In this document: one piece after another, positions 34,780-48,915 of the stretch | Position numbering within the stretch: the stretch's first letter is position 1 | Layout of the letters: every line of letters starts with the position of its first letter | DNA from: Epiperipatus broadwayi | Lineage: Eukaryota > Onychophora > Udeonychophora > Euonychophora > Peripatidae | NCBI GenBank assembly: GCA_028023455.1 | Contig: JAQFVV010006643.1 | Span: forward strand, 434,001-498,000 | Direction of reading: 5' to 3' | Length of the DNA stretch: 64,000 nt | Notes under the pieces: model-generated | What the model saw: only the letters and a program-made list of their open reading frames with translations | What the model was told of the DNA's origin: nothing | The model's database searches: none | Made by a program: the position numbers and the translations under genes

Positions 34780-37480
34780 AAGAACAGTAATGGCTATTAA
34801 TTTAAAGATTATATTATAGACCTGTAAATGACTTGTTTAATAAAAAGGAAAGAAGTAAAGATCTTGGTGCATGGGTGGAAAAAAGAAACACACTACACTT
34901 CACTTTACTTCAACTTAAAATCTTTGATCCAAATTATAACTATTCTAGTTTGAAGTAAATGGTTTGGTTTTTATTTGACTATTTTTAAGGCAATGTTAAA
35001 GTCCAAAGTTTTATTTTTTAATAATCTTCATGATAGAGTAAAGAACCAGCAAGTTATCCTTGCAATATTTCTCTCAAAAGCATATGTCCAACTGATTTGT
35101 CAAACAATAATTTTAAAAAATGCTAAAAATATTTGGATATTTTTCAAAAAAGCCAAAATAAAAAAAAAAGTCATGTAAGGAGAAGTATGTTATTTCATTG
35201 TTATGACATTAGTTAAATTATAAACTTTGCTATAAAACTATCTCTGGCATGTTTCAACTACCTTTTAATTAGTTATTAATACTAATTATTGCTACTAAAA
35301 TAGTCAATTTATTTATGTCAAGTTCAGATATAGAACAATGTGTTTCTATAAAAATATTAAACTTATAAAAAAAAGCATTGATAATTATTTAAAATTGTCT
35401 TATAAAATTATCATAAAAGGCAAATTTATGAAAACCAACTTTTTAATTCTCATAATGAAACACCTATATCCATATTGTTTCATATTAAAACAAATAATAT
35501 AGTATTTATTCATTTATTTATTTGAATATTTTTTTAAATTGCTGGTTGCTTCAAGTATATTATTATTATATTTAGAAATAATTTGAGTTTATAGCAGTCA
35601 ACTTATAATAATAAAACTTCATAAAGAGTAATTTGAAATAAAAAATTATCACTCTGTTTGTTGATCCTTTGATTTTCATTGCCATTAAAAACATGTTTTA
35701 AAAGAAACTGTTTGTCATTAGAGTTATTTGTGATCAGCTCCTGTTATTTTATGTTTGTGAAATTATTGCCCTTTTGAAACAGATCTTCTACATACTCTAT
35801 ATTTTCTCCAACAATTATCAGTTAATCAAACCCACTATTTATAGAGATACCAAGAAATATAAATCTGAAAGATTAATACTAAGTCATTTTTGATTAACCA
35901 TTTAACAGTTTAAAATTTTCTATTGTTAGCCCTGGTGACAATTTTTGTTAATGTTCAACATTAGATTTCAATGTTAAACTTTTATTCTACATTTGAATTC
36001 AATAAATTGAATTTGATTTGTTAGAAATATAAGTTTACAAATGAAAAACATTCTAAAAAATCCCATGTGTATTTTACAAATATTGAAAAAATATAATAAA
36101 CACAGTATATAATGGAAGCAAAAACTTTTTCATTGGTTGATGGGGTCTGGAAAGTAACAAAATGAATCACTCCAGAAAATCAAAATCTTTGTTGACTGAA
36201 ATTTATTTTTTAAAATGGAAATAAATAAATATGAAAACCTATAAATCTGTAAGATTTTGTTTTAAACATTAAAACTGCATTTATAATTTTTAAATTTTTT
36301 TAAAAGATTCTAACACAGTATCTGTAAACATGTTAGTAATCAGTTTCACATGGAGTGATCATCCTAACAGCTATGTTTTTTTTTTTACAATTATGCTAGA
36401 ATTTGTTAATTTCTATTTTTAACAATAATCATGTGTAAATGTGTTTTAATAAATAGTAGACAATTGTTGTGTAAAAATAATTAGGTGTTTTTAAAAAATC
36501 ATTTTTTATATTCCAAAAATCTTCAAGTAATCTCACAAATGCATTTGAAACCAGGTAATGATAAACTAAATCCATCAAGTATGTGGAGACTAGACTACAC
36601 TACTTGAAACTTTTTCACATATTAGAAAATACTGACCTTTTCAGATTTAAAAAAAATAATACATCAATGTTGTTAATTCTGTTTTCTAACATCAAATGAG
36701 AATATATAGAGGAAAATTAATGTTAAAGATTGCACAGAAGAGTGATTTAAAGTAAAAGAAACTATCAGCATCAATTCTAAAAAATATTCATGTAATACAC
36801 TAAGCCTATATTTAATAAAGTAATAACAACAAAATAACTAAATTACCATTGCTCTGGTTTTGTTTTTAAATTAACATTCACCAAAACTAAAATAAACTTT
36901 AAGTAAACAATTTATTTTTAATTTTTTAAATAAAAAGGCAATGGAATTAATTCAACAATTCAAGAATATTATGAAAAAAATATCCTGGTTTTAGACTAAA
37001 ATAATTTGTTAGATTAAAAATTAATATTTGTTTTAAGTTGATATATTTTTCTGTATTTAATTTTAAATAATTTAAAATACTTTAAAAATAAAAAATATTA
37101 TTTCTTAATAAATATTTCAATTAATTCCAGCTAAATAATTATAAAAGTAAATTTTGTCTGCATTCATATCTACATTTTGTTTTAAGCTTTAATTATATAT
37201 GCACACCCACAATGATTTTATGTGCCATAAAATCTATCTAACTCAATACATATGTCTATAACCTAAGATTTGAACTATAATGAAAATGGAAATTTTTTAG
37301 ATAACTAAAAATAGCAGGTTTAAGAACTTTTTAAGATAATCAACCCACAGTCAAATTAGTTGTCCATTTAATTATTGGTTGCTAAATAAGTATCTAAGTA
37401 TCCTTATTTAGAAGATAAGACAGAAAATTAAAAGTATAAATTCTCACCAAATAAAAAATAATTAGCCAAGTGAATAACTT
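34780..37480. other. AT-rich non-coding sequence
   Basis: No gene or repeat family recognised. Confidence 0.45.
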
Positions 37481-37484
37481 CTTT

Positions 37485-37860
37485 TTCACAGTTTCTCTGT
37501 TAAATCTATGTCTGTCCTAGTTTTTTATAATAATGTTCACATTTTTTGTTGTTTAACTTTTTTCTACACTTTTTTCATCTTAAACACAATGCATATCTTC
37601 ATAATTCATCTTCTATCCAATATCAAGTATATTAATACATTATCCACATACTTTCTTTCAATAATTTATTATTAACTCTTACTTTCTCTAAAAAGATACA
37701 TTCTATAATTATGTGATTTATATTTTTCACTTTATCTTTATTTATTTGTATTTTTTCATCTTCTGCATCATTAAACTTCATCATCATTTTTATATAAAGT
37801 TCATTATAGGCTGCACAGCGTCAGAAATTCTTTCTTCTCTCTTTCAAAATAACTTACAAT
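37485..37860 (-). mobile_element. Decayed LINE C-terminus
   Basis: The minus strand gives FYIKMMMKFNDAEDEKIQIN then KDKVKNINHIIIECIFLEKV, comparable with the CCHC-family C-terminus (CKESIENIRHLLIQCKCLKA) at 43045-43120. The first cysteines are gone. Very old. Confidence 0.35.
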
Positions 37861-39900
37861 TATGATATTACAATTATCAATTGCCACATTTTAGCTGCAG
37901 GTAGGATAAGATTAGTACGAATTTTAATCTATAAAACTAATTAAATAAATATATATTAGTTAACATATAAATTTTACAAATAAATATTTATATACTTTTT
38001 TGTTGTACACGATCAAAATATGTTACTTACTGTACTGGAAATTGGCTTTTTTTGATTTTGTAGTCATTAAAAAATAAAAAATCTTCCTTTTTTTGAATAT
38101 GTAATAACTGAATGCTGAATGTTTTGTAAAGTTATAGGATGAAAATTGAGTACAGTGTATTAAATCATATTTTAATTCTATAATCAAAATAATATTATAT
38201 ATTGTATAAACTCTACAATATATTTTTTGTGTGAATATCACCATTTTATTTTCAGAAGACTATCCTATGATGTAATCACTCTTATGAAATAACCACCAAT
38301 TTTGACTGCCATCTTGAGATAATTGGGGCATTAAAAAAAATGTGAAATTGTTTTTAAAGATCATAATAGTTAATAATTTGTCATAAATCAAAACAGTGGA
38401 TACAAATTTATGATGATCACTAAGGATAATCTTTGAATGTTAAACCAAAAATACTAATCATCTTCATAAAAGTTAATACATTTCATTTCTACTATTAAAA
38501 AATGATGACTATATCTTAATTATGTATTTTTTAATTTTATAATCAATTTTTTATTTATTTTTTCAATAGTTGCAGTTTCTATAAAATCATAAATTCAAAA
38601 ATTATAGATAATTTCAGGGATCTGAAGCACACATAAAATTAGAGAAACTATATTCAGCAGTCCATGGAAATGTACAATATATCACCACTAATGAAAAATA
38701 GCTGAATAAAATTTGTGAAAAATAGACATATACTGGGATATCCTCTGATTTAGATAAATATTTCTAATAGATGTATATTCACTTTAATACTATTATGTAG
38801 TTCAGAATATATTTTTACAATCAAAATAAAATAAATTTGAGTACAAATATGTTTCACAGTTGAAGAAAATGAAACCATAATTGATAATGTCAACTTGAAG
38901 GGTAATCACATAAACAATGTCTGTATTGTTTGGGGGGGGGGAGTAGTTTTTTTGCAGAAAAATGATATGTGAACTGTTTTATGATCGCTGATTCCATGAT
39001 ATGAAGATAATTTGGATGAAACAATTTACTTCTGTTTTGTTTAGAATATTATGAGTGATTTATATATATATATATTCAAGAATTATAAGCCTTATTCAGT
39101 ATAATGTCGGATGTTGAATAATAGTGATTCTAACATAAAAATAGTATGAACATTGTTAGTTGAAAAAGCTATGCCTTCAGGAATTGAATCAGCAATTAAG
39201 TTTATAACTTTATATTGCATTTTATCTCAAAAAGTTCATTTGGTATTTTCACACATGAGAAAAAATAGATTGACAGCAAATTTGTTTTTGAGGCAGCAAA
39301 TATAAGTAAAACAATTTTACTGTTATTAATAATAAAAAAAAACATTTCTGAAAAGTAAGCCAAGTTTTAGCATAATATTTTAGTTCATATTAGTCTTTAA
39401 ATGAAGGAATGATCTTGTAACATACAGTTGTAGAAGAATTCTGATTAGCAATTTTGTTATAAGTCAATAATGTGAAGATTGAACAAAAATGGTCTAACTA
39501 GATAAAGCTATAATTGATATTAAGAATGATGTCTACTGGCAATATTATTTTATATATTAACAAGAGAAGATAGAATTCAAGATGAGTGACTTATGAAGAA
39601 AATTTAAAGCATTTAATAATTTTAAAATCTGAGTTGCAGAAATCACAGATTAACTACTACAAATTTCCTATAAAGTAATAATGAAAATTTCGAACTTTTT
39701 TTTTATAAAGCATTTAATCAAGCAAGATTTCAAGAAGAGGAAAAAAACTAGTAAATGAGATGCCAATTAAGTTGATAATAAATATAACAATATTAAGAGA
39801 ATATAATATTTTAATTAGCAAAAGTTCAATTTAATTTAATGTTCAGACAATAAAACAGACTACTGTATTTCTATTAACATATACTTCAAACCATTATAAC
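37861..39900. other. AT-rich non-coding sequence
   Basis: It contains a run of ten G near 38932. No gene recognised. Confidence 0.4.
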
Positions 39901-40180
39901 GTCACATGATCACTATTTTTTTATGTGTACACAATATGTTAACACAGTCGCAACTTTCTTCATACAATATTATCACTTAGTGCAAGCCAAAGGTTTAAGT
40001 GCAATGTTCTCATATCTAAGACTCCTCACTGATGAAAGCTGCAAGCTAGAAAGTAGTCTGAGGATATGAGATGAGTAGTCACTAGATAAGGATTTTGATG
40101 CACTAACCTTCTAGCATTCATTAATTACTATGGCTTGCAATAGGTAGCAATACTGTATGAAGAAAGTTGTTACTGTGTTA
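39901..40180 (+). mobile_element. Hammerhead element D (foldback ends)
   Basis: The family terminus GTCACATGATCAC is at the left. The inverted arms ACTTTCTTCATACAATATT (near 39954) and AATACTGTATGAAGAAAGT (near 40150) bracket a short body holding hammerhead D and the GAGTAGTCACTAGAT/GCACTAACCTTCTAGC landmarks. Most of the 5' body of the full unit is deleted. Non-coding. Confidence 0.7.
40023..40064 (+). ncRNA. Hammerhead ribozyme-like motif D (best preserved core)
   Basis: Plus strand: stem I TCCTCA, core CTGATGA, stem II AAGC-TGCAA-GCTA, core GAAA, GTAGTC, stem I TGAGGA. Stem I pairs perfectly over six bases, both core boxes are intact and the cleavage triplet is GTC. Stem II differs from other copies by a compensatory change (G-C to A-T). 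The weakness is stem III: position 15.2 is G facing G16.2, leaving only A15.1-U16.1. A single base restores the family consensus. Confidence 0.65.
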
Positions 40181-40900
40181 AAATATAATTTGTAATATTA
40201 AAATCATTACAATAAATTTTAAACCAGAAGTGAGCATACTTTCTCAGGGCTTTTTTCAAGTGTCACAGTCCACCTCTTGAATATTTTATGCATGGTTTTA
40301 AAATGTATTTCAATGTTTCCTTTTTTTGTGGCACATTTGCGTGAAATATATAACACATGCATTTTGCATTTATCATTGGGAAGAAAACTCTTGTTTGTAT
40401 TTTCTATTAGAATTATATGTCATTGTTTTCTTTTGCAATTATTTCAGAAATTACATATCTTTGTGCAAAGTACTCATAATTATGAATTTCCTCCAATTCT
40501 GTATTAAAATTGTATATTTTCTTTGGGGGGGGGGATTTTTTAAGATAGTACACCTTTTAAAAATATGATAAAGGGCTATTTTTCATGATAATTTATTTAT
40601 ATCCGTTCTTCATTCACAACAAAAAACACAGTCATCAGCTTTGTGACCGAATAAACATATGCATTGCTTCCACATTGCAGAATGAATATATTTAAATGTA
40701 ATAATTTGTAATGGATGCACACTTCATTATGCATTTCGAAAGTCAGGCAGGTCTACCAACATTTTCATCATCATGAGATGATTCTCTTTTGCAATACCCA
40801 TATATGTATAAAAATATATTTATTTTATGCATGACTATTTGATCTACATAATGTAGCATCAGTTATTATTATTATTTTTTAATTCAGGAAGTCACTACAA
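40181..40900. other. AT-rich spacer
   Basis: It holds a run of nine G near 40526. Two overlapping frames of 76-80 codons are not recognisable as protein. Confidence 0.4.
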
Positions 40901-40904
40901 AATT

Positions 40905-43408
40905 TCTTGGCAGTCCAAGACGGAAAGTAATAAAAAAATGAGAGTTAATAAAAGTGTAAAAGAGAGGAAAAAAGCATGCAGAGAATATAGTGTGCTATTA
41001 GGAACAAAGAAAGTGAAAAAGATATTAATGCTAAATGGGAAAAGTACTTAGAAAAGAAGTTGGCTAAAATAGATAATTATATAGAGAGAATGAAATTGAA
41101 TAGTAAATTGTTGGAGGATATTAATAAAAGTGGAAGAGATGGGAGTAAAAAATTTTAGAATTACATTAAAAGGAGAAATATAGGGGGGGAGGGGAGATAG
41201 TATTACTAGATAATGAGGGAATAGAGTGTAGCTCTAGAGAAGAATTAGAGAAAATTTTAAATAGGTATGTAACGGATATAGAAAAGATGTTAGATGTGAA
41301 GGACAGAGTGATAGAAAACATAAAGCATATTGTAATGGGAATGTTAGGTTTATAGAAAATGAACTGAATGAGGCAGAGAAGAAATTTGAAAAGTGGAAAG
41401 GCAAGAGGTTTAGATTGACGGGCAACAGAGATGGTAATGAATTTAGGGCAAAGGGCAAAAGTAAAGCTATTATCATATTTTAATAAGATGGTACAGAAGA
41501 GAGTTTTTCCAGGCAGTTGGAGTAATACAAGAGTAAGATTACTATTTAAAGGAAATGGTAAAGATCATAGAAAGTTAAACAATTATAGACTGATAGCGAT
41601 AACATCAGTTTATTATAAAGTTTTTTCATATATGCTAGCTGGAAGGGTTGCAAATTGGATGGAAGAAAATAATGTAGTGGGGGAAATGCAAGTAGATTTT
41701 AGATCAGATAGGCACATAGGAGATACTTTATTTGTAATTACACAACATATGGATATGAGTAGGAATTCATGTAGACAGTTATATATGAGTTTTATAGATA
41801 TAGAGAAGGCATATGATAGAGTAAATAAAAATAGGTTTAGCAAATTTTGGAATGGGTAAAGCTTTAGTGGATATTATTAAGAAATTATATGAAAATAATT
41901 ACTATACATATCAATTAGGGGATATAGAATCAGTTGAAGTTAAAAATGGGCTGTGACTAAGACAGGGATGCCCTATGTCACCTATTTTGTTTTTGTTATA
42001 TTTGAGAGAAATGAAGAGAACAATAGAAAGACTAGAAAGAGGGATAGAGATACCATTAATAGGTGGCAAGGGAGTATAAACTTTGTTGGGTCTTTTATTT
42101 GCAGATGATGTCTTTTAGTGTGCAGAAAGAAGAAAAGAAAGAAGAAAAGATATGGAAGTTATGCTGAGGAAATGTGCAAGGTGGGTAAAGAGATGGGGAT
42201 TAAATTTAGTGAAGAAGAATAAAATATAATGATGGTTAATACTGGGGACAGAGAAGATGAAGAATTTTTATTGGGGGATATAAAGTTATGTGCGGTGAAT
42301 ATATATAGTTATTTGGGAATCATCTTAAGTAATCAGAAAAATTGTTTGTATGAATGAGAGAAAAAATTGATAAATGAAGTAAAGAAAAGAAAGGGATTGA
42401 TAAAGAAATTAATAGTGTTTTTATATAATAAATATGATGTAGGTAGAATTGTAAGGAAGGGAGTGGTAGTACATATGGCAATGATTTACTTAGAAAAAGT
42501 AAAAAGGGAAATAGGAAGACATGCATTAGATGCAGATGTGTAGACAGCAAATGAGGCAATTCAAGGAGAAATGGGATGATCAAGATTTTATATGAGAGAT
42601 GCAAAAAACAAAATGAAAATGTTCGGTAGATTGCAGTTTATGGATAATAAAAGAATAGCCAAAATAGTATTTAATTGGGTTATGAGTAAAGGGCAGGCAA
42701 CAAGATGGGTGAGAAAGGTAATGTGGTATGCAGAAGATTTGGATAAAGAATTTATATCAGTATACTTGTACAAAAGGTGGGATAATTGTGTTAGGAGGAT
42801 TGTTGAGTGATATAATGGTAAGGAATGGGATAGAAGAATAGATGCATTAATAAAGAATAGGGAGTTGGATAGATGGATAACTAGTATGGAGAGCAAAAAG
42901 TTTAAATATATATAGAAGTAAACGGAAGTCTGGTGTGAGTTAATTTATGATAATAGCAAGGAAAGTAGTTTACTGTTCAAGGCTCAAATGGGATCTTTAG
43001 CAACAAGGAAATATACACATAAATGGAAAAATATAGGTGATTTATTCTGCAAGTTGTGTAAGGAAAGCATAGAAAATATTAGGCATCTGTTAATTCAATG
43101 TAAATGCTTGAAAGCAGAAAGGGTACAAATAATGAAGTTATGGAAAAATAAATATAAACAAAGTAATTATACAAAAAGTGGGTTATTGTTTTTTATGCTG
43201 GGTTTGGTTTAAGATAAAAAGGACTTAGATATGAAGGCCATGGAGTTGATAAAGATTATGTTGTGGAAATGGGGATGCATCAGGATATGGAAAAACTTAG
43301 AGTGGGGAAAGGAAAGGGAGGTAAAGTGGCTAACAGGTTTCTTTGAACATAGTTGCTGAGAGATTCCTGACTCTGTATAAGGAGAAGTCACAGTGCATCA
43401 CATCACAT
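40905..43408 (+). mobile_element. CCHC-type LINE, best copy (RT with intact FADD)
   Basis: 5'-truncated, starting in the lysine-rich linker (KERKKACREYSVLLGTKK, about 40955). RT is open at 41431-41859 (142 residues) with LNNYRLIAITSVYYKVFSYM and motif A FIDIEKAYDRVN (41790-41827). After a frameshift come motif B LRQGCPMSPILFLLYL (about 41955-42003) and an intact motif C LLFADDVF (about 42095-42118). The C-terminal frames at 42592-42810 and 42988-43212 hold the knuckle FCKLCKESIENIRHLLIQC (CxxC...H...C). The 3' end GGAGAAGTCACAGTGCATCA is shared with the minus-strand copy at 8903. No endonuclease remains; multiple stops and frameshifts. The clade is not firmly assignable. Confidence 0.8.
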
Positions 43409-44047
43409 CTTGCCTATTCGTCTTAAACAATAGATCCTATTCTAACTTATGCTAATAGTAATGAAAAAATATTGCCAAATCAACACTAATAGTGATCATA
43501 TATTTGTTTTTTGTTTTTTTTTTAGGTTTCATCACACTGCTCATTGCTAGGAGACTTTTTGCTGAGAGCAAATCGGCTTTTCAGAAGATTGTTTAAATAT
43601 AAATGTCATGTATTGTTTTGTTAATATTTTTTTTGCAAAACAGTTACTAATTTTTAAAAACGATGAGTTTTCTTTTTCCCTGAAAACAGTTAATTTTTCC
43701 AAGACTTTATGGAGTTAATAAACCTTTCCCTTCTAAGAAGCATTATATTATATGTCTATTTATGAAGCGGTTTTAAAAATTAAAAAGCTCATTCTAAAGA
43801 TCGTAAATGTATGATACTGAAATAAATAATGCTGACTGAACAAAAACAATTTACCTATTTAAAATATTTAAGAATTATCATTTAATTTACCTTTTTTCAA
43901 AGAATGTAATATGGAGGAGTCATTCAGGTTTAGATTCATATGTATGTGCGTTAAAATTACGAAATGGGCTTTTTTATTTTTTATATATCAAATCTAAGAG
44001 TTGCAGTAAAATAAATAAGAGAAAGGCAATGAAAAACGATCTCCAAC
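43409..44047. other. AT-rich spacer
   Basis: No feature recognised. Confidence 0.4.
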
Positions 44048-44112
44048 GATGCCCCCGTAGCCTAGTTAAAATAACCTGCCTTCAGGCGGAGGTTTTAACC
44101 TACATACTTCTA
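44048..44112 (+). pseudogene. tRNA-like relic
   Basis: GCCCCCGTAGCCTAGTT resembles an acceptor strand plus A box (TAGCCTAGTT). CCTGCCTTCAGGCGGAG resembles a Glu-type anticodon arm with a one-base loss, and GGTTTTAACC stands in for the B box. There is no intact T arm and no A tail. Either a tRNA pseudogene or a SINE scrap. Confidence 0.35.
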
Positions 44113-46655
44113 CGATTTCCTTTAATATTCTACATACATTTATAAATTTTTATTACGCAATTGGTAAATGGAATTATTGTGTTAATAATAATAAAAAAGG
44201 TTATAATATCTTTTATTATTCATAACAAATTGACGGTTAATATTTAACCAACATAAATATTAAAATAAACTTCTTGATAATAAAATAAATCATTATCAAT
44301 AAATTATGTAATACTATACCAGTGAAACGCATCTCCGGTTTAGCACTCCCTCTAGTGGAATTATTCTTCAGTTTGCTTACTTTACAGGGATTAAGTCTTG
44401 TATTTTATATAATCATAAATATTTAAAATTACAGCATATTATTGGAATAACTAATCAGAATCTGGCCAATTAACTTTGACTTCTGAGACATCCTTAAAAA
44501 CTTATCATTTAAAATTATTGAAAAGTTTTATTTAAAATGGTCTACTAAGCAAAGATATGAATAGGAAAATATATATATTTATAACGCGATATCGGCTATA
44601 TTTTGTTCCAAACTCCTTCTTTTAAATCATATATTGAGTATGTTAATTGACGTTTTGTTGCCAACTTTGATTCCGATAGAAGACATTATTTTATTGAGCT
44701 GCAAATGTATAATATTTTTCAACACACCTATATATATATATATTGTAATAGTCAGACTAATGTTCCAATGATTTACATTTATATATAGATATAATTTATT
44801 CGGTCACCATATAAGTTTAAATCTCAGGAATTAAACTGGAACATATGTTTTTAACAATATTTTATTTAATAGAATAATGATGACTTTTACACGCAGCCCC
44901 TATTTGCAATGCCTGGCCAGATTATGAAGAACATAAGTTACTCCTAATGAATGAAAGGAGACCTTACAATATTATATTTTAAAGAGGCTGTCTCAGCATA
45001 CAACAATAGTTTAATTACAAAATATAATCATCAATTGCATATAATTTACTTTTCTTTTAACGAAGTCTTTTCTCCAATATTTTACACATTATTGTCTGCA
45101 GCAAAACAAAAATTGCATATAAAATGTTCAAGATTTATTTGCTAAATTTAATCTTAATCTTTAGTTACATTATAATATTAATAAAGTTATAGATAATTGA
45201 ATACATTTTCCATATAGTAAACTCCGTCTTCAATAAATTTAAAATGTAACTCTACATACAGATAAACCTATAACTTTAAGACATTTTTCTGACTCATAAG
45301 TTTACTAATATAGACATATGCATATATTAAATATGGGATATGTAAGTACTATCTCTTTCTACAACAGTAACTGCAAAGAATGGCCCTTTTTAGGTCCTAA
45401 TATCAATTGAATAAAACTACAACTTCTAGAAGGATGGCTTGTTTTGAATCTGATCTCTAATTTATTATAACAAAAGAGAAATTAATCCTCCAATATGGAT
45501 ATGAATATATTTAAATTATTTGTCAGTGAACAAACAATGGCATATATATGTTCACCTACACAAAATCAAATTCTCAGTAATCAAATGCAAGGTTCGCTAT
45601 GAGCCTGATGAATACAGTTAAATCATTATCCATTTCAGTGTTAATTATGTGCTTTTCCACATGGGTGAGAAATTTTAAAGAAAAATTTAAAATCTTTTTA
45701 AAAAATTCAAATTCAGGCAATTAAAATCTTATGCAAATTAATTGATAAAAAAATATCAACTGGATGAAATATGCTATTTAAAACAGAAAGAAATAAAACA
45801 TATAAAATCAATTTTTTATGACATTCAATCTGGATTTTCACTTTATTAGAATGATAATGGACCTTCAGTATGCTTAGAGTATAAAATGAGAATAACCATC
45901 ACCTTAACATCTGAAAATTTTGGCATGCTAATTCAAATAACTGTGATTAAAAATGAAGAAACAATGCTATTGCAGATATTGCTAAAGAATATTATGTCCT
46001 CATATGAACTGTTTAATATTGGCCATCATTTTGTAATCCTTACATTTAAAAGGGACTATTTATACTTTATTCTGTTTTAAGATTGTATTTAATACTTATA
46101 CACTATATCATATTTTATGAATTGTTTAGAATAGGAAACAAAAGTTTAAAAAAAGGTGCTTTAATTAAAGTTAGTTACATTTTAATGCAACTGAAAGAAA
46201 AAGAGAGAAAGAAAAATGTTTCACTCTGTATTACATATGTATGCTATGCTAACATTGTAAGGAACTTTTTTAAATTGTATTTTGTAGTAATCATCAGTTT
46301 TAAAAAAATAATTGTAATAATGGAAGATGTAATATTGATTTTTAATGTAATATATCTATCTATGCATAAATTGTCCAAATGTTTATCAGAATAAATAATT
46401 ATTAATAATTTAAGATAAAATATTGTTCATTTTAATATAAAACAAACAATTTTTTATTTATATAATATGCTATATAAATTAAGATTGTAGGAATCAAAAT
46501 TAAATTAATCATAATAATTTAGATATTATCTTTAATAAATTGATAGAACACATTCAAATTTACTGTGGAGTTCATTCATTCATTCAAAAGTTATAAAACT
46601 TAATCGCTTTGCATTTTTTAAAAATAAAATGAACATAACGCTATCACATTGGTTC
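44113..46655. other. AT-rich non-coding sequence
   Basis: Short frames, including a 103-codon one at 46083-46394, are compositionally AT-driven and unrecognised. Confidence 0.45.
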
Positions 46656-46659
46656 AGCC

Positions 46660-47290
46660 TAAAAATTGCTGTTATAACAGCATATATTTTTTTCATCATT
46701 TCTATACCTATTGTGTAAACTTTAGTAATTAATAGATGCTGGATGACAATGCTTAATATATGTCTATTCTGTGCTGCCCCATGTAATATTACCAGATTAG
46801 TTTTAAGCTTATGGCATTTATAAGTGAGAAGCTTTAGAACTTCAAACAATCCACCTGCAACTTTAAAATCTAAGGCACCCTCCTTTCAAAAACAATCATT
46901 TATTTTTCTGTTGTACTATCGAGCTATCAGTCCAAATTGAAAGACATAAATGTTTTCAATCTAAGCCAACTTACTACTATAGTCATATAGATCTGAAATC
47001 AGTTCAGTATCTATATAAAATGGTGTCCTAAGTTTTTACAACTCTTAGCTATATTCTGTGGCTAAGATTTGACATAAAACCAATAAAATTGTCACATGAC
47101 TCTATTTTATGACTTCAGCTTGCATATTGTTATTATAGTATTTTTTCACTATCTCTATGCCATCTATCATAAGGTTTAGTAGCTAATAGATGTGAATGAT
47201 AGTGCTTAATAACTCCTATTCAATGTTATCCAATGCAATATCTTCAGGCTAGTATCAAGCTTACTATTTTCAAAACAGAAGAGATCTATT
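46660..47290. mobile_element. Two decayed hammerhead-family units
   Basis: Two stretches repeat the same landmarks in the same order: TTTTTTTCATCATTTCTAT / TTTTTCACTATCTCTAT, AATTAATAGATGCTGGATGA / GCTAATAGATGTGAATGAT, and a shared TGTCTATTC / TCCTATTC segment. Between them lie the family body motifs AGTCATATAGATCTGA and CAGTTCAGTATCTATA. The first unit ends in a recognisable hammerhead remnant on the minus strand (46789-46830: TTCTCA CTTATAA ... AAAACTAATC TGGTAA); the second keeps GATACTAGCC TGAAGATATT. Both are old and inactive. Confidence 0.5.
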
Positions 47291-47978
47291 ACTAAAGCTT
47301 ATTATAAGTTGCATAGAAATGGCAAAAGAAAAATATACACTGCTATAACAGCAATAAATTATTAGATTTTATTAAGCACTTTTATTGAAGTTGGAAAATC
47401 ACTTTGTTTATTTGTTAACTTCTGATCTTTTTTAAGTTAGAATGAAATTTTAAAATCAAGGTTTAATATATTTAAATTCAATAAAATTTCTTGAAAATTG
47501 ATATGTAACTGAATTATTCCAGTCTAATCCATTTGTGACACTTACCTTTTCAATATATCAACTAGTTTGATAGTGAAAATATGAAAAATATTCAGTAACT
47601 TCACATGTCACAGTTAACAAATAATAATTATGGAAAGCAGTATACATTTTTTTTCTTTCAATTTAATCACAGTTTTTTACTATTTAAACTTTTAATGTAT
47701 ATATCATATTTAGTATATGTGCATAAATATATATTTATAATAAATCAGTAACTAAGATTTCTATTTTAAAATGTTTGATAGGTTTTATTTTAAAACATTT
47801 TTTCAAAAAGGTAAACTAGAAGACTCATATTATTTAAAATAATCAGGTAAAGTTAAAAAAGATTGCAAGTTTTTTCTTTAGCATTTTTTAAACAATTGTT
47901 TTAAAATAAAAATAAATCTATCAAACAATTTTAATTATTGATTTATTATACATATATAATTATGTACACATACAAGAT

Positions 47979-48117
47979 GTAATATATATATATATATATA
48001 TATAACTTGTTGTGGAATTAGATAATGAATTATATAAACTATATATGTGATATAGATTTAAAATAAAATTATATGTATTAAGTGAAGTTTATTCACAATA
48101 TATATATATATATATAT
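47979..48117. repeat. Short (TA)n arrays
   Basis: TA runs at about 47979-48003 and 48098-48117, separated by AT-rich sequence. Confidence 0.8.
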
Positions 48118-48169
48118 ACATGTTTAATTATGTATACATATTAAATATGATATATACATATGGGTTATA

Positions 48170-48810
48170 CATTTTAACTTATAGCCAGGGGGTAAAGTCA
48201 CCAACCAAGGCAGTGGGTGGTGTTTCTTGATCTTAAACTCAGAGATAAAAAGCCAATAAACTTTCCACTCTGGCTAATGCATGTTGTTGAGCAACCCATC
48301 TATGTTTGTATACTATATGAATAATCACATAGTAATAACAGCTGCAATAACAAAAATGTATGGAGTGGACAATAGGAAATTTTTCTGCTTGGTTCCTTTA
48401 AGGTCTTCAAGAGGAATCAAAGGGTCTTCTTTCAGTTAATAGCAAACTCCTTTCTGCAGCTATATCAGTGTACACTTTTTTAATTATACACTCTCCTAGA
48501 TAAACATAAACCAAAAATGAATGCATTAAAATATGTAAATTTAATACATTTTATAATATGGCAGCAACTCTTTTTCCATCTCAGAATGCAGTACAGGATC
48601 ATGTTTATTAACAGTGTTTATTCAGATTACTTGAATACGCATTTTATTGATGTATTTAAAATTTCTAAGTATAAAGCTGAAAGTTTTAATAAATTTTAAA
48701 AAAAATTAGATTTTTCTGAAGTAGTAAAATAATAGAGAATTTTTTTATATATTGAATGCTTTTATTGTAGGCAATAAAAAATAAATAATTGTTTCTTCAA
48801 CCACAATTGG
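48170..48810. other. Unclassified spacer
   Basis: About 48180-48480 is noticeably less AT-rich than its surroundings, but no repeat or coding similarity is recognised. Confidence 0.35.
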
Positions 48811-48819
48811 AGTTTTAGA

Positions 48820-48915
48820 AGCATTGTTAGCCGAGAGGTCAGCACAGCTGCCTTGCAAGCAAGTAGTTGGTTGTGGGTTCACCTCCCAGCAGATGCTATG
48901 ACATATGAAAAAAAA
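48820..48915 (+). repeat. tRNA-like SINE, subfamily A
   Basis: Acceptor strand AGCATTG, A-box region TTAGCCGAGAGGT, CTTGCAA anticodon-loop-like segment, long variable arm, B box GGGTTCACCTCCC, acceptor AGATGCT, tail ATGACATATG and an A run. No clear target duplication. Confidence 0.8.

Noticed and set aside
46083-46394. 103-codon plus-strand frame
   Set aside because: AT-driven hydrophobic composition, no recognisable domain and no supporting context.
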